Of a DNA stretch of 64,000 nucleotides, positions 1 through 8,094 are shown one piece after another. The notes below the pieces were generated by a model. It had not been told where the DNA came from. It ran no database searches and was given only the letters and a program-made list of their open reading frames with translations. The position numbers and the translations under genes are program-made. The first letter of the stretch is position 1. Every line of letters starts with the position of its first letter. Origin of the DNA: Desulfovibrio sp. UCD-KL4C (GTDB lineage: Bacteria; Desulfobacterota; Desulfovibrionia; Desulfovibrionales; Desulfovibrionaceae); assembly GCF_006210265.1 (NCBI RefSeq), contig NZ_VCNC01000001.1, positions 506,843-570,842 on the forward strand, read 5' to 3'.

Positions 1-987
1 CGCAAAATTGCGCTAGCAACAGGTGCAGATTCTTTTGTTCTTAAGCGTTATGCCGAAGAAAGTGATATCCCATTTGCTGGATTTACATCTTTAATTTCAA
101 ATAACTTTTCTGTTTATGACTCTCATATTTTTATCATGGCTTCGGGTATTGTTGTTCGGGCTATAGCTACTCATTTGAAATCAAAGGATAGTGACCCTGC
201 CGTAGTAGTTCTTGATCAGGAAGGGGAATTTGTCATTTCGCTTGTTTCCGGTCATTTAGGCGGGGCCAACGAGCTTGCTCGTATGATTGCCGATCAGATT
301 GGAGCGACTGCGGTTATCACAACCGCTACAGATTGTGCAGGAGTTCCTTCAATCGATCTGCTTGCGCGTTCTAATGGATTGGTAATCGGTGATATCGGCA
401 TAATTAAGCATGTAAACGCAGCTCTGCTTGATGGGGAGAGAGTCGGAGTCTATGATCCTGAGTTTTTTATAGATTTAAATGATTTTGATGAGTTCTTTTA
501 TAGAGTCAGTAGCGTTGAAGACTTGACTGATCTCCGGTGCAGCGTATGCGTTGATTGGCGAGTTCACAGCCTGCCTGAGCGGGTACTGAAACTTTATCCA
601 AAGTGCTTGCGACTGGGAGTAGGATGCCGCAGAGGTGTTCCTGCTGAAGAGATTAATGCATTGGTAATTGCTATTCTTACGGAACAGAGAATTGCTGGGC
701 AGTCGATTGCTTCAATGGGGACTATAGATGCGAAAAATGATGAAGTAGGAATGCTCGAATTTGCACGGCAGATGAATTTTAAAATAAAATTCTTCAGTGC
801 AGATGAATTAGAAGAAATGAAAGGAACCACTCCTTCGGAGTTGGTTATTAAACATATGGGAGTCGGCAGCGTATGCGAAGCAGCAGCAATGAAACAGTCC
901 GGGGGAAACAATCTGATTGTTCCGAAGAAAAAAAGTGCACGGGTAACAATGTCTCTGGCCAAGGATGTACGGATAAGGGGTGCTTAA
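1..987 (+). CDS. cbiG: Cobalt-precorrin-5A hydrolase CbiG (5' end outside window)
   Basis: The reading frame is open from base 1, so the N-terminus lies upstream; 328 residues are visible. CbiG opens the delta-lactone ring of cobalt-precorrin-5A, releasing acetaldehyde, in the anaerobic cobalamin pathway in the cytoplasm. The central domain shows the family pattern GIVVRAIA followed by VSGHLGGANELA, and the C-terminal domain begins near LGVGCRRG, typical of CbiG_C. The gene runs into the downstream methyltransferase gene with a 115-base overlap, so the two are very probably one operon and translationally coupled. The assignment rests on family recognition of both domains; the missing start is the only uncertainty. 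Confidence 0.9.
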   Translation, partial: RKIALATGADSFVLKRYAEESDIPFAGFTSLISNNFSVYDSHIFIMASGIVVRAIATHLKSKDSDPAVVVLDQEGEFVISLVSGHLGGANELARMIADQIGATAVITTATDCAGVPSIDLLARSNGLVIGDIGIIKHVNAALLDGERVGVYDPEFFIDLNDFDEFFYRVSSVEDLTDLRCSVCVDWRVHSLPERVLKLYPKCLRLGVGCRRGVPAEEINALVIAILTEQRIAGQSIASMGTIDAKNDEVGMLEFARQMNFKIKFFSADELEEMKGTTPSELVIKHMGVGSVCEAAAMKQSGGNNLIVPKKKSARVTMSLAKDVRIRGA

Positions 988-1727
988 AAATAATAGGCCT
1001 TGGTCCTGGTGATGAATGTTTAATGTCTCCGTATGCTCGTGAAGCTATCCAACAGGCTGACGTTGTGGTAGGATATACAGGCTATATAAAGTTGATCGTG
1101 CCTGCTTTGCTTGATGGTAAAGATGTTTTATCTACCGGCATGATGGCAGAAGTTGAGAGGTGCCGAAGAGCTGTAGATGAAGCATTGGCTGGGAAAAATG
1201 TTGCAATGGTTTGTAGCGGAGATCCAGGCATATACGCTATGGCTGGTCTTGTTATGGAACTTTTGGAAACTCGTGATCTTTTTAGTGATATTTGCTTTGA
1301 AGTTATTCCCGGTATTCCGGCATTTGCTGCGGCTGCTGCTTTGCTCGGAGCACCGCTTATGCATGATTTTGCATCTGTCAGCTTAAGTGATTTGCTAACG
1401 CCTTGGGATAAGATTGAAAAAAGGATTAAGTGCGCAGCTGATGCCGATTTTGTAATCGCAATTTATAATCCACGCTCTAAAAAAAGAGCCGGACATTTAA
1501 TTGATGCTATAAATATTATAAAGTTATTCAGACGCGGATCAACGCCTGTCGGGATTGTAAACAGGGCCTATCGCGAAGGGCAAAAAATTCAATTGGTAAC
1601 ACTTGATACAATAAATGAGCAGGATGTTGATATGCAAACGGTTTTGATTATTGGTAATTCTTCCACAAGAGAAGTTGCCGGTAAAATGTTGACTCCGCGC
1701 GGTTATGCCGGGAAATATGACATCTGA
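873..1727 (+). CDS. cobJ: Precorrin-3B / cobalt-factor III C17-methyltransferase
   Basis: SAM-dependent ring-contraction methyltransferase of cobalamin synthesis (CobJ/CbiH). The conserved N-terminal glycine-rich motif IIGLGPGD, the central CSGDPGIYAMAG and the later AIYNPRSKKR motif identify the family. The homologous region begins only near base 984, yet no ATG, GTG or TTG lies between 873 and that point in this frame. The ATG at 873 has a GGGAG ribosome site 10 bases upstream, which supports it. Using it adds about 37 residues rich in Cys and Ser before the usual N-terminus and overlaps cbiG by 115 bases. A frameshift fusion with cbiG is an alternative (see findings). No recognisable terminator follows before the next promoter. 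Confidence 0.88.
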   Translation: MRSSSNETVRGKQSDCSEEKKCTGNNVSGQGCTDKGCLKIIGLGPGDECLMSPYAREAIQQADVVVGYTGYIKLIVPALLDGKDVLSTGMMAEVERCRRAVDEALAGKNVAMVCSGDPGIYAMAGLVMELLETRDLFSDICFEVIPGIPAFAAAAALLGAPLMHDFASVSLSDLLTPWDKIEKRIKCAADADFVIAIYNPRSKKRAGHLIDAINIIKLFRRGSTPVGIVNRAYREGQKIQLVTLDTINEQDVDMQTVLIIGNSSTREVAGKMLTPRGYAGKYDI

Positions 1728-1784
1728 TAATTCGAAAAAGTTTTTGTTTAACAGCAGTTAATAGATTGTTTTTATTGAGTGTGC

Positions 1785-1813
1785 TTGACATGGTTTTTTT
1801 TCTAAATTAAATC
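1785..1813 (+). promoter_or_regulatory. Candidate sigma-70 promoter for cytochrome c3
   Basis: A perfect TTGACA at 1785-1790 is followed after 17 bases by TAAATC at 1808-1813, a moderate -10. It sits about 50 bases upstream of the cytochrome c3 start, in the only gap between cobJ and that gene, suggesting independent transcription. Confidence 0.45.
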
Positions 1814-1864
1814 TCCAAGAAGACTGTAATTAGGTTAACGTTATTTTAATGGAGGAAGATTAGG

Positions 1865-2272
1865 ATGAAAAAGACCTTATTGATTTGTATGGTTACAGCT
1901 GCATTGGTATGTGCATTTGCACTTCCATCTTTGTATGCTGTAGACGCTCCCGGTGATTTGGTTCTTAAAGCGCCTGCTGGTGCTAAGATGACTAAATCTC
2001 CTGTTAATTTTTCTCATAAAGGGCATGCTGCTCTTGACTGTAAAAAGTGTCATCACACATGGGATGGAACTTCTGCAATTAAGAAATGTGATGCTGAAGG
2101 GTGTCATATCGACACCAGCAAAAAAGGTAAGAGAGAACCAACTTCTTACTACTCTGCTTTTCATGCAAAAGCTGACCACAGCTGTGTAGGTTGTCATAAA
2201 GCTTTGAAGAAAGCTAAAGCTAAGACTGGTCCTACCAAATGTGGCGACTGTCATCCTAAGAAAAAGAAGTAA
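1865..2272 (+). CDS. Periplasmic tetraheme cytochrome c3
   Basis: Class III cytochrome c, the soluble periplasmic electron carrier between hydrogenases or formate dehydrogenases and membrane complexes in Desulfovibrio. The 135-residue protein has a Sec signal peptide (MKKTLLICMVTAAL..., cleavage near LYA|VDA). Four heme attachment sites are visible in order: CKKCH, CDAEGCH (the CxxxxCH spacing typical of c3), CVGCH and CGDCH. Extra histidines near FSHKGH can supply the sixth ligands. The sequence is lysine rich, as expected for type I c3, which docks acidic partners. The start has the AT-rich GGAGGAAG ribosome site just upstream. It is monocistronic, between a promoter and a terminator. Confidence 0.93.
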   Translation: MKKTLLICMVTAALVCAFALPSLYAVDAPGDLVLKAPAGAKMTKSPVNFSHKGHAALDCKKCHHTWDGTSAIKKCDAEGCHIDTSKKGKREPTSYYSAFHAKADHSCVGCHKALKKAKAKTGPTKCGDCHPKKKK

Positions 2273-2292
2273 GTCTTCTTGATTTTGTAATG

Positions 2293-2318
2293 AAAGGGGG
2301 CTTGCTAGTCCCCTTTTT
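2293..2318 (+). terminator. Rho-independent terminator after cytochrome c3
   Basis: AAAGGGG (2293-2299) pairs with CCCCTTT (2310-2316) around a 10-base loop and continues into a T run. Confidence 0.8.
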
Positions 2319-2340
2319 AAATTTTCACAGAGGGTAAGCT

Positions 2341-4449
2341 ATGACCCCGGATTCACCGGATAAGCAGGCAAAGGAAGAGGTTCTTGACCTTAATGATATC
2401 GCGGAAGAAATCGTCACAGATGATGCTTCTGGAGTTCATGATGTAGATACAAGTTTTGAGCAGGAACTCGAAGACCTATTTTCCGAAGATCTGGAGCTTG
2501 AAGAACCCGCTGTCGGTGATATCGAGGAAAGTTCAGAGGATGACGATCTTCTTGTTCTTGATGATGTTGTCGAAGAGGTCAGTGATGACGAGTTACTGGA
2601 ACTTGATGACGCCATGATTCTTGATGATGTTGTCGAAGAAGTCAGTGATGACGATTTACTGGAACTTGATGATGCCATGATTCTCGATGATGTTGTCGAA
2701 GAAGTCAGTGATGACGCTATGGTTCTTGATGAAGCCATGATTCTTGATGATGTTGTCGAAGATGACGAAGATGTAGTTCTTGATGATGTCTTAGATGAAG
2801 CTGAAAAATTGGAATCTGCTGATTCTGATTCCGATACAGATACAATGCTTGAAAATTTTGATCTTGGTGAAGAATCACTTATGGCTGCTGAAGCTGAATC
2901 AGCTGAAGGTGAGGTTGATGCCGAGGGATTAGATCATGTCATCGACGAACTTGGCGGGGATAGCACTGTTGCCGCTGATGACAAAGATGATATTGATAAT
3001 TTATTTGATGGCGACACAGATGTCGCAGCCCTTGATCAACTGCTGGATGATTCCGATGCTGATAGCGATATTGATGAACTTAATGATTTGCTTGGTGATG
3101 TCTCAGAAGATGTAGATCTTTCAGAACTCGGAGAAGATATCCTAGCAGATGAAGATATTGAAAGTCTGCTGTCTGACGATGAAGATCTTTTAGAGATTTC
3201 AGAAGAGGGACTTGATCCTTTAGAGGTTGATGAACCTGAAGCTGCAAGCGAGCAGGTTGAACCTGTTAAAGTTCCTGAAGCAGTAGAACCTGCTGAAACT
3301 CCTGAGGTTGTCGAAGCAGAAATAGCAGAAACTTTAGAAGTTGAACTGTCGGGAACTACTGAAGGATTAGAAACTCCAGATGTTTCAGAGCAAAGTGAAG
3401 AAATTTTAGAAAACGTCGTCCTTGATGATGATCTTAATTCAATTACTGAAGAGCCTGCCGGGCCAGATGTATCACCTGCTGTAGATTCAGCCGATATTGA
3501 TACAGACACAGACGATTCAGAGCTTAACGAATTAGATGATAGTGATGCTAGTCAACTTGATGATGACGATATTGATTTGGGTGAATTACTTGAAGATGTT
3601 GAAATAGACCTATCTGATCTTGATGAAGAGGATCTTATGCCAGCAGATGAGTTCGGATCAGCTGATTCTGGACCGCTTGTGACAGTTGAAGCTGTAAATG
3701 AACTGGCTGATAGAATTGATTCGTTTGATTCAGAATTCACAAAACTGAAAGATCTTATTGATTCTACTGCTGCTGGATACAAAGATGCAAATCTTGAAGA
3801 AAAAGTGGTGCTGGCTGAAAAACGGGCTGAGGACCTTGAGGTTGCTCTTGCCGAGTCTTCGGAAAGGATTATTGCTCTTGAAGAAAAAGTCGCTCAGATT
3901 AATTCCCTTGAGGACACTGTTTCGTCATTGATGGCGTCAGTTCAAGGACTTGAAGAACGGCTTTCAAGTGGAGAGATTGATTCTGTTGTTGGACAGAAAT
4001 TAAGTGAAACTCTTAAGGCTGATTCTCCGGCAGTTATTGCCGTTGCAGCTATTGCTGCTGACGAAATACAGGAACGAGTCGAAGAATGGGTCCAGACCGG
4101 AATGCTCGAAATTAAGGCTGAAGTTGCTGAGAAGGTTACAGCTTTAGAAGAAAAACTTAATGCTGCGCCTGATATGGCGGAACTTGTAAGTAACGAGCTT
4201 GAAAAAGAACTTGATCCTGAGTCCACCGCTTTTTATCGCATCAAAAGCCGACTCACAGAAGATATTGAGGATTATTTGACTCCGCGCTTGATTGAAAAAA
4301 TAGAAGAGATGAAAGGAGATGTCGAAGACAACTTTAAATCTACTATTGATGAAATCCTTGCTGAAAAGCTCGAAAGATCGGTCCCTGCTGAAGCCGCACG
4401 GATTATCAGGGAAGAGATTGCGGCTCTTGCCCGCGATTTTGACGAATAG
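2341..4449 (+). CDS. Large acidic repeat/coiled-coil protein, function unknown
   Basis: 702 residues, no signal peptide and no membrane segment seen. Roughly residues 1-440 are extremely acidic (Asp/Glu with Leu, Val, Ser and few basic residues) and include nearly identical 20-21-residue repeats of the type DDVVEEVSDDELLELDDAMIL. Residues about 450-560 look like a coiled coil (heptad-like EEKVVLAEKRAEDLE, VAQINSLEDTVSS). The C-terminal part, around 580-702, is helical and better balanced in charge, with PAVIAVAAIAADEIQERVEEW. No enzyme motif is recognised. It follows cytochrome c3 after a terminator and has a GAGGG ribosome site. A scaffold or polar-localisation role is conceivable from architecture alone, but no function is assigned. 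Long antisense frames opposite the repeat are composition artefacts. Confidence 0.8.
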   Translation: MTPDSPDKQAKEEVLDLNDIAEEIVTDDASGVHDVDTSFEQELEDLFSEDLELEEPAVGDIEESSEDDDLLVLDDVVEEVSDDELLELDDAMILDDVVEEVSDDDLLELDDAMILDDVVEEVSDDAMVLDEAMILDDVVEDDEDVVLDDVLDEAEKLESADSDSDTDTMLENFDLGEESLMAAEAESAEGEVDAEGLDHVIDELGGDSTVAADDKDDIDNLFDGDTDVAALDQLLDDSDADSDIDELNDLLGDVSEDVDLSELGEDILADEDIESLLSDDEDLLEISEEGLDPLEVDEPEAASEQVEPVKVPEAVEPAETPEVVEAEIAETLEVELSGTTEGLETPDVSEQSEEILENVVLDDDLNSITEEPAGPDVSPAVDSADIDTDTDDSELNELDDSDASQLDDDDIDLGELLEDVEIDLSDLDEEDLMPADEFGSADSGPLVTVEAVNELADRIDSFDSEFTKLKDLIDSTAAGYKDANLEEKVVLAEKRAEDLEVALAESSERIIALEEKVAQINSLEDTVSSLMASVQGLEERLSSGEIDSVVGQKLSETLKADSPAVIAVAAIAADEIQERVEEWVQTGMLEIKAEVAEKVTALEEKLNAAPDMAELVSNELEKELDPESTAFYRIKSRLTEDIEDYLTPRLIEKIEEMKGDVEDNFKSTIDEILAEKLERSVPAEAARIIREEIAALARDFDE
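2560..2760 (+). repeat. In-frame 63-bp tandem repeats in the acidic gene
   Basis: Three tandem units start at 2560, 2623 and 2686 (63, 63 and 60 bp) and a partial fourth starts at 2746. Each encodes DDVVEEVSDD...AMIL. Nucleotide identity is high, so copy number could vary by slippage or recombination. Confidence 0.85.
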
Positions 4450-4476
4450 AAATTATAAAAAAAAAGATTAATTGAC

Positions 4477-4512
4477 GGTCCGTTGGAGTGAAATCCAGCG
4501 GACCTCTTTGAT
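4477..4512 (+). terminator. Hairpin terminator after the acidic gene
   Basis: GGTCCG (4477-4482) pairs with CGGACC (4499-4504), extended by TGGA/TCCA inside; only a weak T-rich stretch follows. Confidence 0.6.
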
Positions 4513-4610
4513 TTATATGGTTTTAATTGTTGATGTTTAAGCTGTGATCCTCATTATTTTTGTTTCTGTTTACGTATTAATGTGCGGGTCGACTAAATAA
4601 GGGTCTCATG

Positions 4611-4652
4611 TTAAAGAGCCTCTCAAAAGAGAGGGGCTTTAAAGTTTTTTTC
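4611..4652 (+). terminator. Strong rho-independent terminator
   Basis: TTAAAG (4611-4616) pairs with CTTTAA (4637-4642) and CCTCTC (4619-4624) with GAGAGG (4629-4634) around AAAA, followed by a run of seven T. It ends about 90 bases before the next gene, so it may terminate an unseen short transcript or insulate the menaquinone genes. Confidence 0.8.
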
Positions 4653-4660
4653 TTTTTACT

Positions 4661-4716
4661 CGCCCGGTAGCCCTGCCTGTGGAGGTCGTGGCCATTTCCC
4701 CCCGGGCGGGGTTTTT
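4661..4716 (+). promoter_or_regulatory. GC-rich alternative hairpins, possible attenuator
   Basis: CGCCCGG (4661-4667) can pair with CCGGGCG (4702-4708). The latter overlaps a compact C-run/GGGG hairpin followed directly by TTTTT (4712-4716). The two structures are mutually exclusive and lie just ahead of the small gene and ubiE. The segment is markedly more GC rich than its surroundings. A leader role is inferred only from the structure. Confidence 0.4.
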
Positions 4717-4738
4717 CAGCGCAAGAAGGAGGCATATT

Positions 4739-4921
4739 ATGGATAAAATTGAGAAGCAGGCTTTGCAGGTAACTAAAGAAATCATAGTGAAATTTATTGA
4801 AGTGGGAAGAATCTCTCCTTCAAATTTTTCTGATATTTTCAGTTCTATCTATGCCGATGTTATTGCGTCTGTTCGGGCTCAACAGATCAAAGAGGAAGAC
4901 GTTCGCGGAGAATCTGAGTAG
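4739..4921 (+). CDS. Conserved-looking 60-residue protein upstream of ubiE
   Basis: Start chosen at the ATG preceded by a perfect AAGGAGG six bases upstream; a longer frame from 4679 would read through the GC-rich hairpin and is unlikely. The product (MDKIEKQALQVTKEIIVKFIE... begins) is a small soluble, probably all-helical protein. Its pattern VTKEIIVKFIEVGRISPSNF weakly recalls the N-terminal part of MucR/Ros-type regulators, but the zinc-finger region is absent. The stop codon TAG is immediately followed by the ubiE ATG, so translation is coupled. Function unknown. Confidence 0.7.
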   Translation: MDKIEKQALQVTKEIIVKFIEVGRISPSNFSDIFSSIYADVIASVRAQQIKEEDVRGESE

Positions 4922-5656
4922 ATGCAGGATCAGACTCATCAGGAGCACGGTAAAAAAGTTGCGGCCATGTTTGGGCGCATTGCCGGGTGGTACGATTTCC
5001 TGAACCACGCTTTGAGCGCAGGGCAGGATATATACTGGAGATACAGACTGGTAAAACTGGTCCGCCCCGCTAAAAACGGTTTGGTACTTGATTTAGCCGC
5101 CGGAACTCTTGATGTTTCTGTTGAACTTATAAAACAGTATCCGGACATCAAAGTTCTCTCCATGGATTTTGCTTTTCCTATGCTTGCCTGTGGTAAATCT
5201 AAGAAATTAGATGGCAAATATGAGCGGTCAAGAGGGATTCAAATCGCTGCAGTTCAGGCTGACGGAAAGAAACTCCCTCTTCCTGATTCATGCCTTGATG
5301 GGGCGACGATAGCATTTGGAATTCGTAATATTCTTCCACGTGAAGAGGCATATAAAGAAATTTTGCGTACACTAAAACCCGGTGCAAGATTTTGCATTCT
5401 TGAATTTGGTTCAGGGCGTAAACGTATATGGAAAGGGTTTTACAATTTTTATTTGAGCAGGATTCTGCCGCTTCTAGGAAAAGTTATCTCCGGAGATTCT
5501 GGAGCGTATACCTACTTAGCAGATACAATCCGTTCGTTTCCTGATGAAAGAACTTTAGGCACAGAGCTTCGTAACTCCGGTTTTGATAGAGTTATGTTCG
5601 TCCCCCTGCTTTCAGGCATCGTGTACCTTCACGTTGCTGAAAAACCGGCAGATTAA
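4922..5656 (+). CDS. ubiE: Demethylmenaquinone C-methyltransferase (UbiE/MenG family)
   Basis: SAM-dependent class I methyltransferase catalysing the last C-methylation in menaquinone synthesis. The N-terminus has the family pattern MFGRIAGWYDFLNHALSAG. Motif I is DLAAGTLDV, where most relatives have DLAAGTGD, so one glycine is replaced by leucine. FGIRNI and the late EFGSG segment match the ubiE/COQ5 signature. The start abuts the preceding stop; an internal ATG at residue 15 is possible but would remove conserved residues. With mqnB and a long-chain polyprenyl synthase within 4 kb, it supports a menaquinone role rather than ubiquinone. Confidence 0.88.
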   Translation: MQDQTHQEHGKKVAAMFGRIAGWYDFLNHALSAGQDIYWRYRLVKLVRPAKNGLVLDLAAGTLDVSVELIKQYPDIKVLSMDFAFPMLACGKSKKLDGKYERSRGIQIAAVQADGKKLPLPDSCLDGATIAFGIRNILPREEAYKEILRTLKPGARFCILEFGSGRKRIWKGFYNFYLSRILPLLGKVISGDSGAYTYLADTIRSFPDERTLGTELRNSGFDRVMFVPLLSGIVYLHVAEKPAD

Positions 5657-5675
5657 AATCGCCTAATTAGAGTTG

Positions 5676-5918
5676 TTAAAGCTCTACGAGAGATTGTCCG
5701 AAAGATATAAGCAATAAACCGAAGATCATTGCTATAAGGCCGAGAATTCGCAATTGCCTCGGTCCTTTTTCGATAATAGTGATTAGAATTCTGGGCATAC
5801 GCTCAGAAAACAAAAAATATGGTATTCCTTCAAGAATGAAGGCCAAGCCTAGGGCTGATAGCAGAAAAGACCAGTCGATATTCATAATAGCAGCAGTTTT
5901 ATATTGGCTGCCAGACAT
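5676..5918 (-). CDS. DUF2065 family small membrane protein
   Basis: 80 residues with two hydrophobic helices, one around LLSALGLAFILEGIPYFLF and one around LGLIAMIFGLLLISF. The order 'LxLALxLxxExxPYFxFP...LRxLGLxxMxxGLxLL' is that of the DUF2065/YjeT family, whose role is not established. The start at 5918 has a GAGGGG ribosome site about seven bases upstream; the internal ATG at 5885 has none. It converges on ubiE, with only 19 bases between the stops. Confidence 0.75.
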   Translation of the reverse strand: MSGSQYKTAAIMNIDWSFLLSALGLAFILEGIPYFLFSERMPRILITIIEKGPRQLRILGLIAMIFGLLLISFGQSLVEL

Positions 5919-6022
5919 TGTCTACCCCTCTTCAGGTAGTTTGTTGATAAAATTAGTTATACGGTGATAAAAAGAATTGTCGGTGGCCGGCATTTCGGAA
6001 AAACATTAAAGGATATAACGTT

Positions 6023-7333
6023 ATGATAAAATTTGAAGATATAAAAGATAAGAAAAGTTATGTAGCCGTTGTAGGTCTAGGCTATGTTGGGTTGCCGTTG
6101 GCTGTTGCCCTTGGAAAGCATTTCAACGTTCTTGGAGTTGATATTTCCGAAAAACGTGTAAGCGAACTGCGTACAGGTTACGATCGCACAGCGGAAGTCC
6201 TTGAAACCGACTTTCATAATTTTGTAGAATTCAGCAGTAATCCTGAAGATCTTAAAAAAGCAGGAATTATTATTATTGCTGTTCCTACACCTATCGACGC
6301 TGCTCGTAACCCCGATCTTCGTCCTGTTGTAGGCGCATCTACTATGGTTGGTAAGTATATGTCAGAGGGAACAATTGTTGTCTATGAATCAACAGTATAT
6401 CCCGGTCTCACAGAAGATATCTGCATCCCCATCCTTGCGGAGCAGTCAGGTCTTGAATATCACTCGCAGTTCGGTGTTGGATATTCCCCAGAAAGAATTA
6501 ACCCGGGCGATAGAGAACATACTTTGCAGACAATTGTTAAAGTTGTCTCCGGAAGTTCTGAAAATGTAACTGAAATTTTAGATAAATTATATTCAACCGT
6601 GGTCACCGCAGGAACTCATCGAGCTTCATGCATTAAAGTTGCTGAGGCTGCAAAAGTCATTGAAAACACCCAGCGTGATCTTAATATTGCACTGATGAAT
6701 GAACTTTCCATGATTTTTGACCGCCTGGATATTGATACTTTGGATGTTCTTGAAGCTGCCGGAACAAAATGGAACTTTCTTCCGTTCCGTCCGGGCTTAG
6801 TCGGTGGACATTGTATCGGCGTTGACCCTTACTATCTCACCACTAAGGCAGAAGCTATCGGACATCATCCGCAGGTTATTCTTGCCGGACGTAAAATCAA
6901 CGACGCGGTCGGTAAATTTATTGCTGATACAACCGTAAAACAGATGATTGACGGCGACAGCAAAGTTAAAAATGCTAAAGTTGGTATCCTAGGTCTTACT
7001 TTCAAAGAAAATGTTCCTGACTTGCGTAATACCAAAGTCGTTGATGTTGTGGATGAATTGCTTTCTTTCGGTGTGAAAGTCCTTGTTCATGACCCTTATG
7101 CTGATCCAAAGGAAGCAGTCGAAGAATATGGACTTGAAACCGTTCCTTTTTCTAAATTTAAAAATCTTGATGCTCTTATTCTTGCTGTTTCGCATGATGA
7201 ATATCGCAGCCTGAGTTTTGACGAAATTAAGAGCTGGTTTAGAGAGCCCGATAATGCACTGATCATTGATGTAAAATGCTTTTATGACCGTGATGAGTTA
7301 GATAAGGCCGGAATTAGATCCTGGAGACTCTAG
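6023..7333 (+). CDS. UDP-sugar 6-dehydrogenase (WbpO/TviB-like)
   Basis: NAD-dependent four-electron oxidation of a UDP-hexose(amine) to the uronic acid for surface polysaccharide. The Rossmann motif VVGLGYVGLPLA is near residue 15. The active-site cysteine sits in GGHCIGVDPYY (Cys about residue 264), and the bridging helix reads KVAEAAKVIENTQRDLN. The C-terminal NAD/UDP domain has GLTFKENVPDLRNTKV. The combination HPQVILAGRKIND resembles the WbpO/TviB group acting on UDP-N-acetylhexosamines rather than UDP-glucose enzymes. mqnB begins six bases after its stop, so they are probably cotranscribed though functionally unrelated. Confidence 0.85.
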   Translation: MIKFEDIKDKKSYVAVVGLGYVGLPLAVALGKHFNVLGVDISEKRVSELRTGYDRTAEVLETDFHNFVEFSSNPEDLKKAGIIIIAVPTPIDAARNPDLRPVVGASTMVGKYMSEGTIVVYESTVYPGLTEDICIPILAEQSGLEYHSQFGVGYSPERINPGDREHTLQTIVKVVSGSSENVTEILDKLYSTVVTAGTHRASCIKVAEAAKVIENTQRDLNIALMNELSMIFDRLDIDTLDVLEAAGTKWNFLPFRPGLVGGHCIGVDPYYLTTKAEAIGHHPQVILAGRKINDAVGKFIADTTVKQMIDGDSKVKNAKVGILGLTFKENVPDLRNTKVVDVVDELLSFGVKVLVHDPYADPKEAVEEYGLETVPFSKFKNLDALILAVSHDEYRSLSFDEIKSWFREPDNALIIDVKCFYDRDELDKAGIRSWRL

Positions 7334-7338
7334 AATCA

Positions 7339-8046
7339 GTGAAAGATATTCTTTTTGTCACTGCAACTGTAAAGGAAATGAAAGCCTCTCTCGGAGGTGT
7401 ATGCGAACTGCCTGATCTCAGGCAAGGAGTTGCCGTTCCTTTTGAATTCAGTGGTCAATCAGGTTTATTGCTGGTTACCGGAATCGGGATTATTAATTCA
7501 TCTTTTTCGTTGGGGCAGACTCTTGCAAGATATGAAGTGGGGGTTGTTGTTCTTGCCGGAATAGCAGGAACTTTCAATCCTGACCGTTTTCCAGTCGGTT
7601 CAGCATGCACTGTTAAGACTGAAATATGGCCGGAATACGGGCTTAAAAATGGAAAAGAAGTAGATCCGAAAGGGTTGAGTTTCAGCCTTGCTGAAATAAA
7701 TGGTACCCAAATATGGGACCGGATTGAACTGGGCTGCGGCTGCGGATTTAAAAAGTCAGTGCTTGACCGATTTGCAAAACTGCCCGAAGCTGTTTCTTTA
7801 ACAGTAAGCGGAGTTACTGCAACGGCAGATGAGGCCTTGAGGCTCAAAACCGAGTTTCAGGCGGATATTGAAAATATGGAAGGTTTTGCCACTGCGTATG
7901 GATGCGCTCTTTCGGGAGTTCCTGTATGTCAGGTGCGGACTGTATCGAACCTTGTGGGGTCAAGGGATCGTAAAGATTGGGATTTGAAAGGGGCATTGGT
8001 GGAACTTGGCCGAATTTGTTCTCCTTTGTTTAAAAATAAATCTTGA
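7339..8046 (+). CDS. mqnB: Futalosine hydrolase
   Basis: Nucleoside phosphorylase-superfamily enzyme that cleaves futalosine to dehypoxanthine futalosine and hypoxanthine in the futalosine route to menaquinone. The N-terminus is ILFVTATVKEM, followed by VTGIGIINSSFSLG and the GIAGTF motif. Near the C-terminus, ENMEGFATAYGC matches the conserved Glu-Met-Glu purine and ribose-binding motif. Start is GTG at 7339, six bases after the previous stop. The 235-residue length fits the family. No strong ribosome site is visible, suggesting coupling to the dehydrogenase gene. MTA/SAH nucleosidase is the main alternative but the gene context favours MqnB. Confidence 0.85.
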   Translation: MKDILFVTATVKEMKASLGGVCELPDLRQGVAVPFEFSGQSGLLLVTGIGIINSSFSLGQTLARYEVGVVVLAGIAGTFNPDRFPVGSACTVKTEIWPEYGLKNGKEVDPKGLSFSLAEINGTQIWDRIELGCGCGFKKSVLDRFAKLPEAVSLTVSGVTATADEALRLKTEFQADIENMEGFATAYGCALSGVPVCQVRTVSNLVGSRDRKDWDLKGALVELGRICSPLFKNKS

Positions 8047-8094
8047 TTTTTTGGTCTGTTTTTCCCACTCACAACTGGGATAATTCATACGCGG

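Noticed and set aside
2560-2760. Tandem repeats considered as a CRISPR array
   Set aside because: They are contiguous, in frame, have no spacers and encode the acidic protein. No CRISPR array or cas gene was seen in the window.
2436-4226. Long Ser-rich reading frames on the minus strand opposite the acidic gene
   Set aside because: They are the complement of GAT/GAA-rich codons; no ribosome sites or protein-like composition.
4661-4740. GC-rich hairpin considered as SRP RNA or a known riboswitch
   Set aside because: The GGTCCGGAAGGAAGCAG core of SRP RNA and the core motifs of known riboswitches I could recall are absent.
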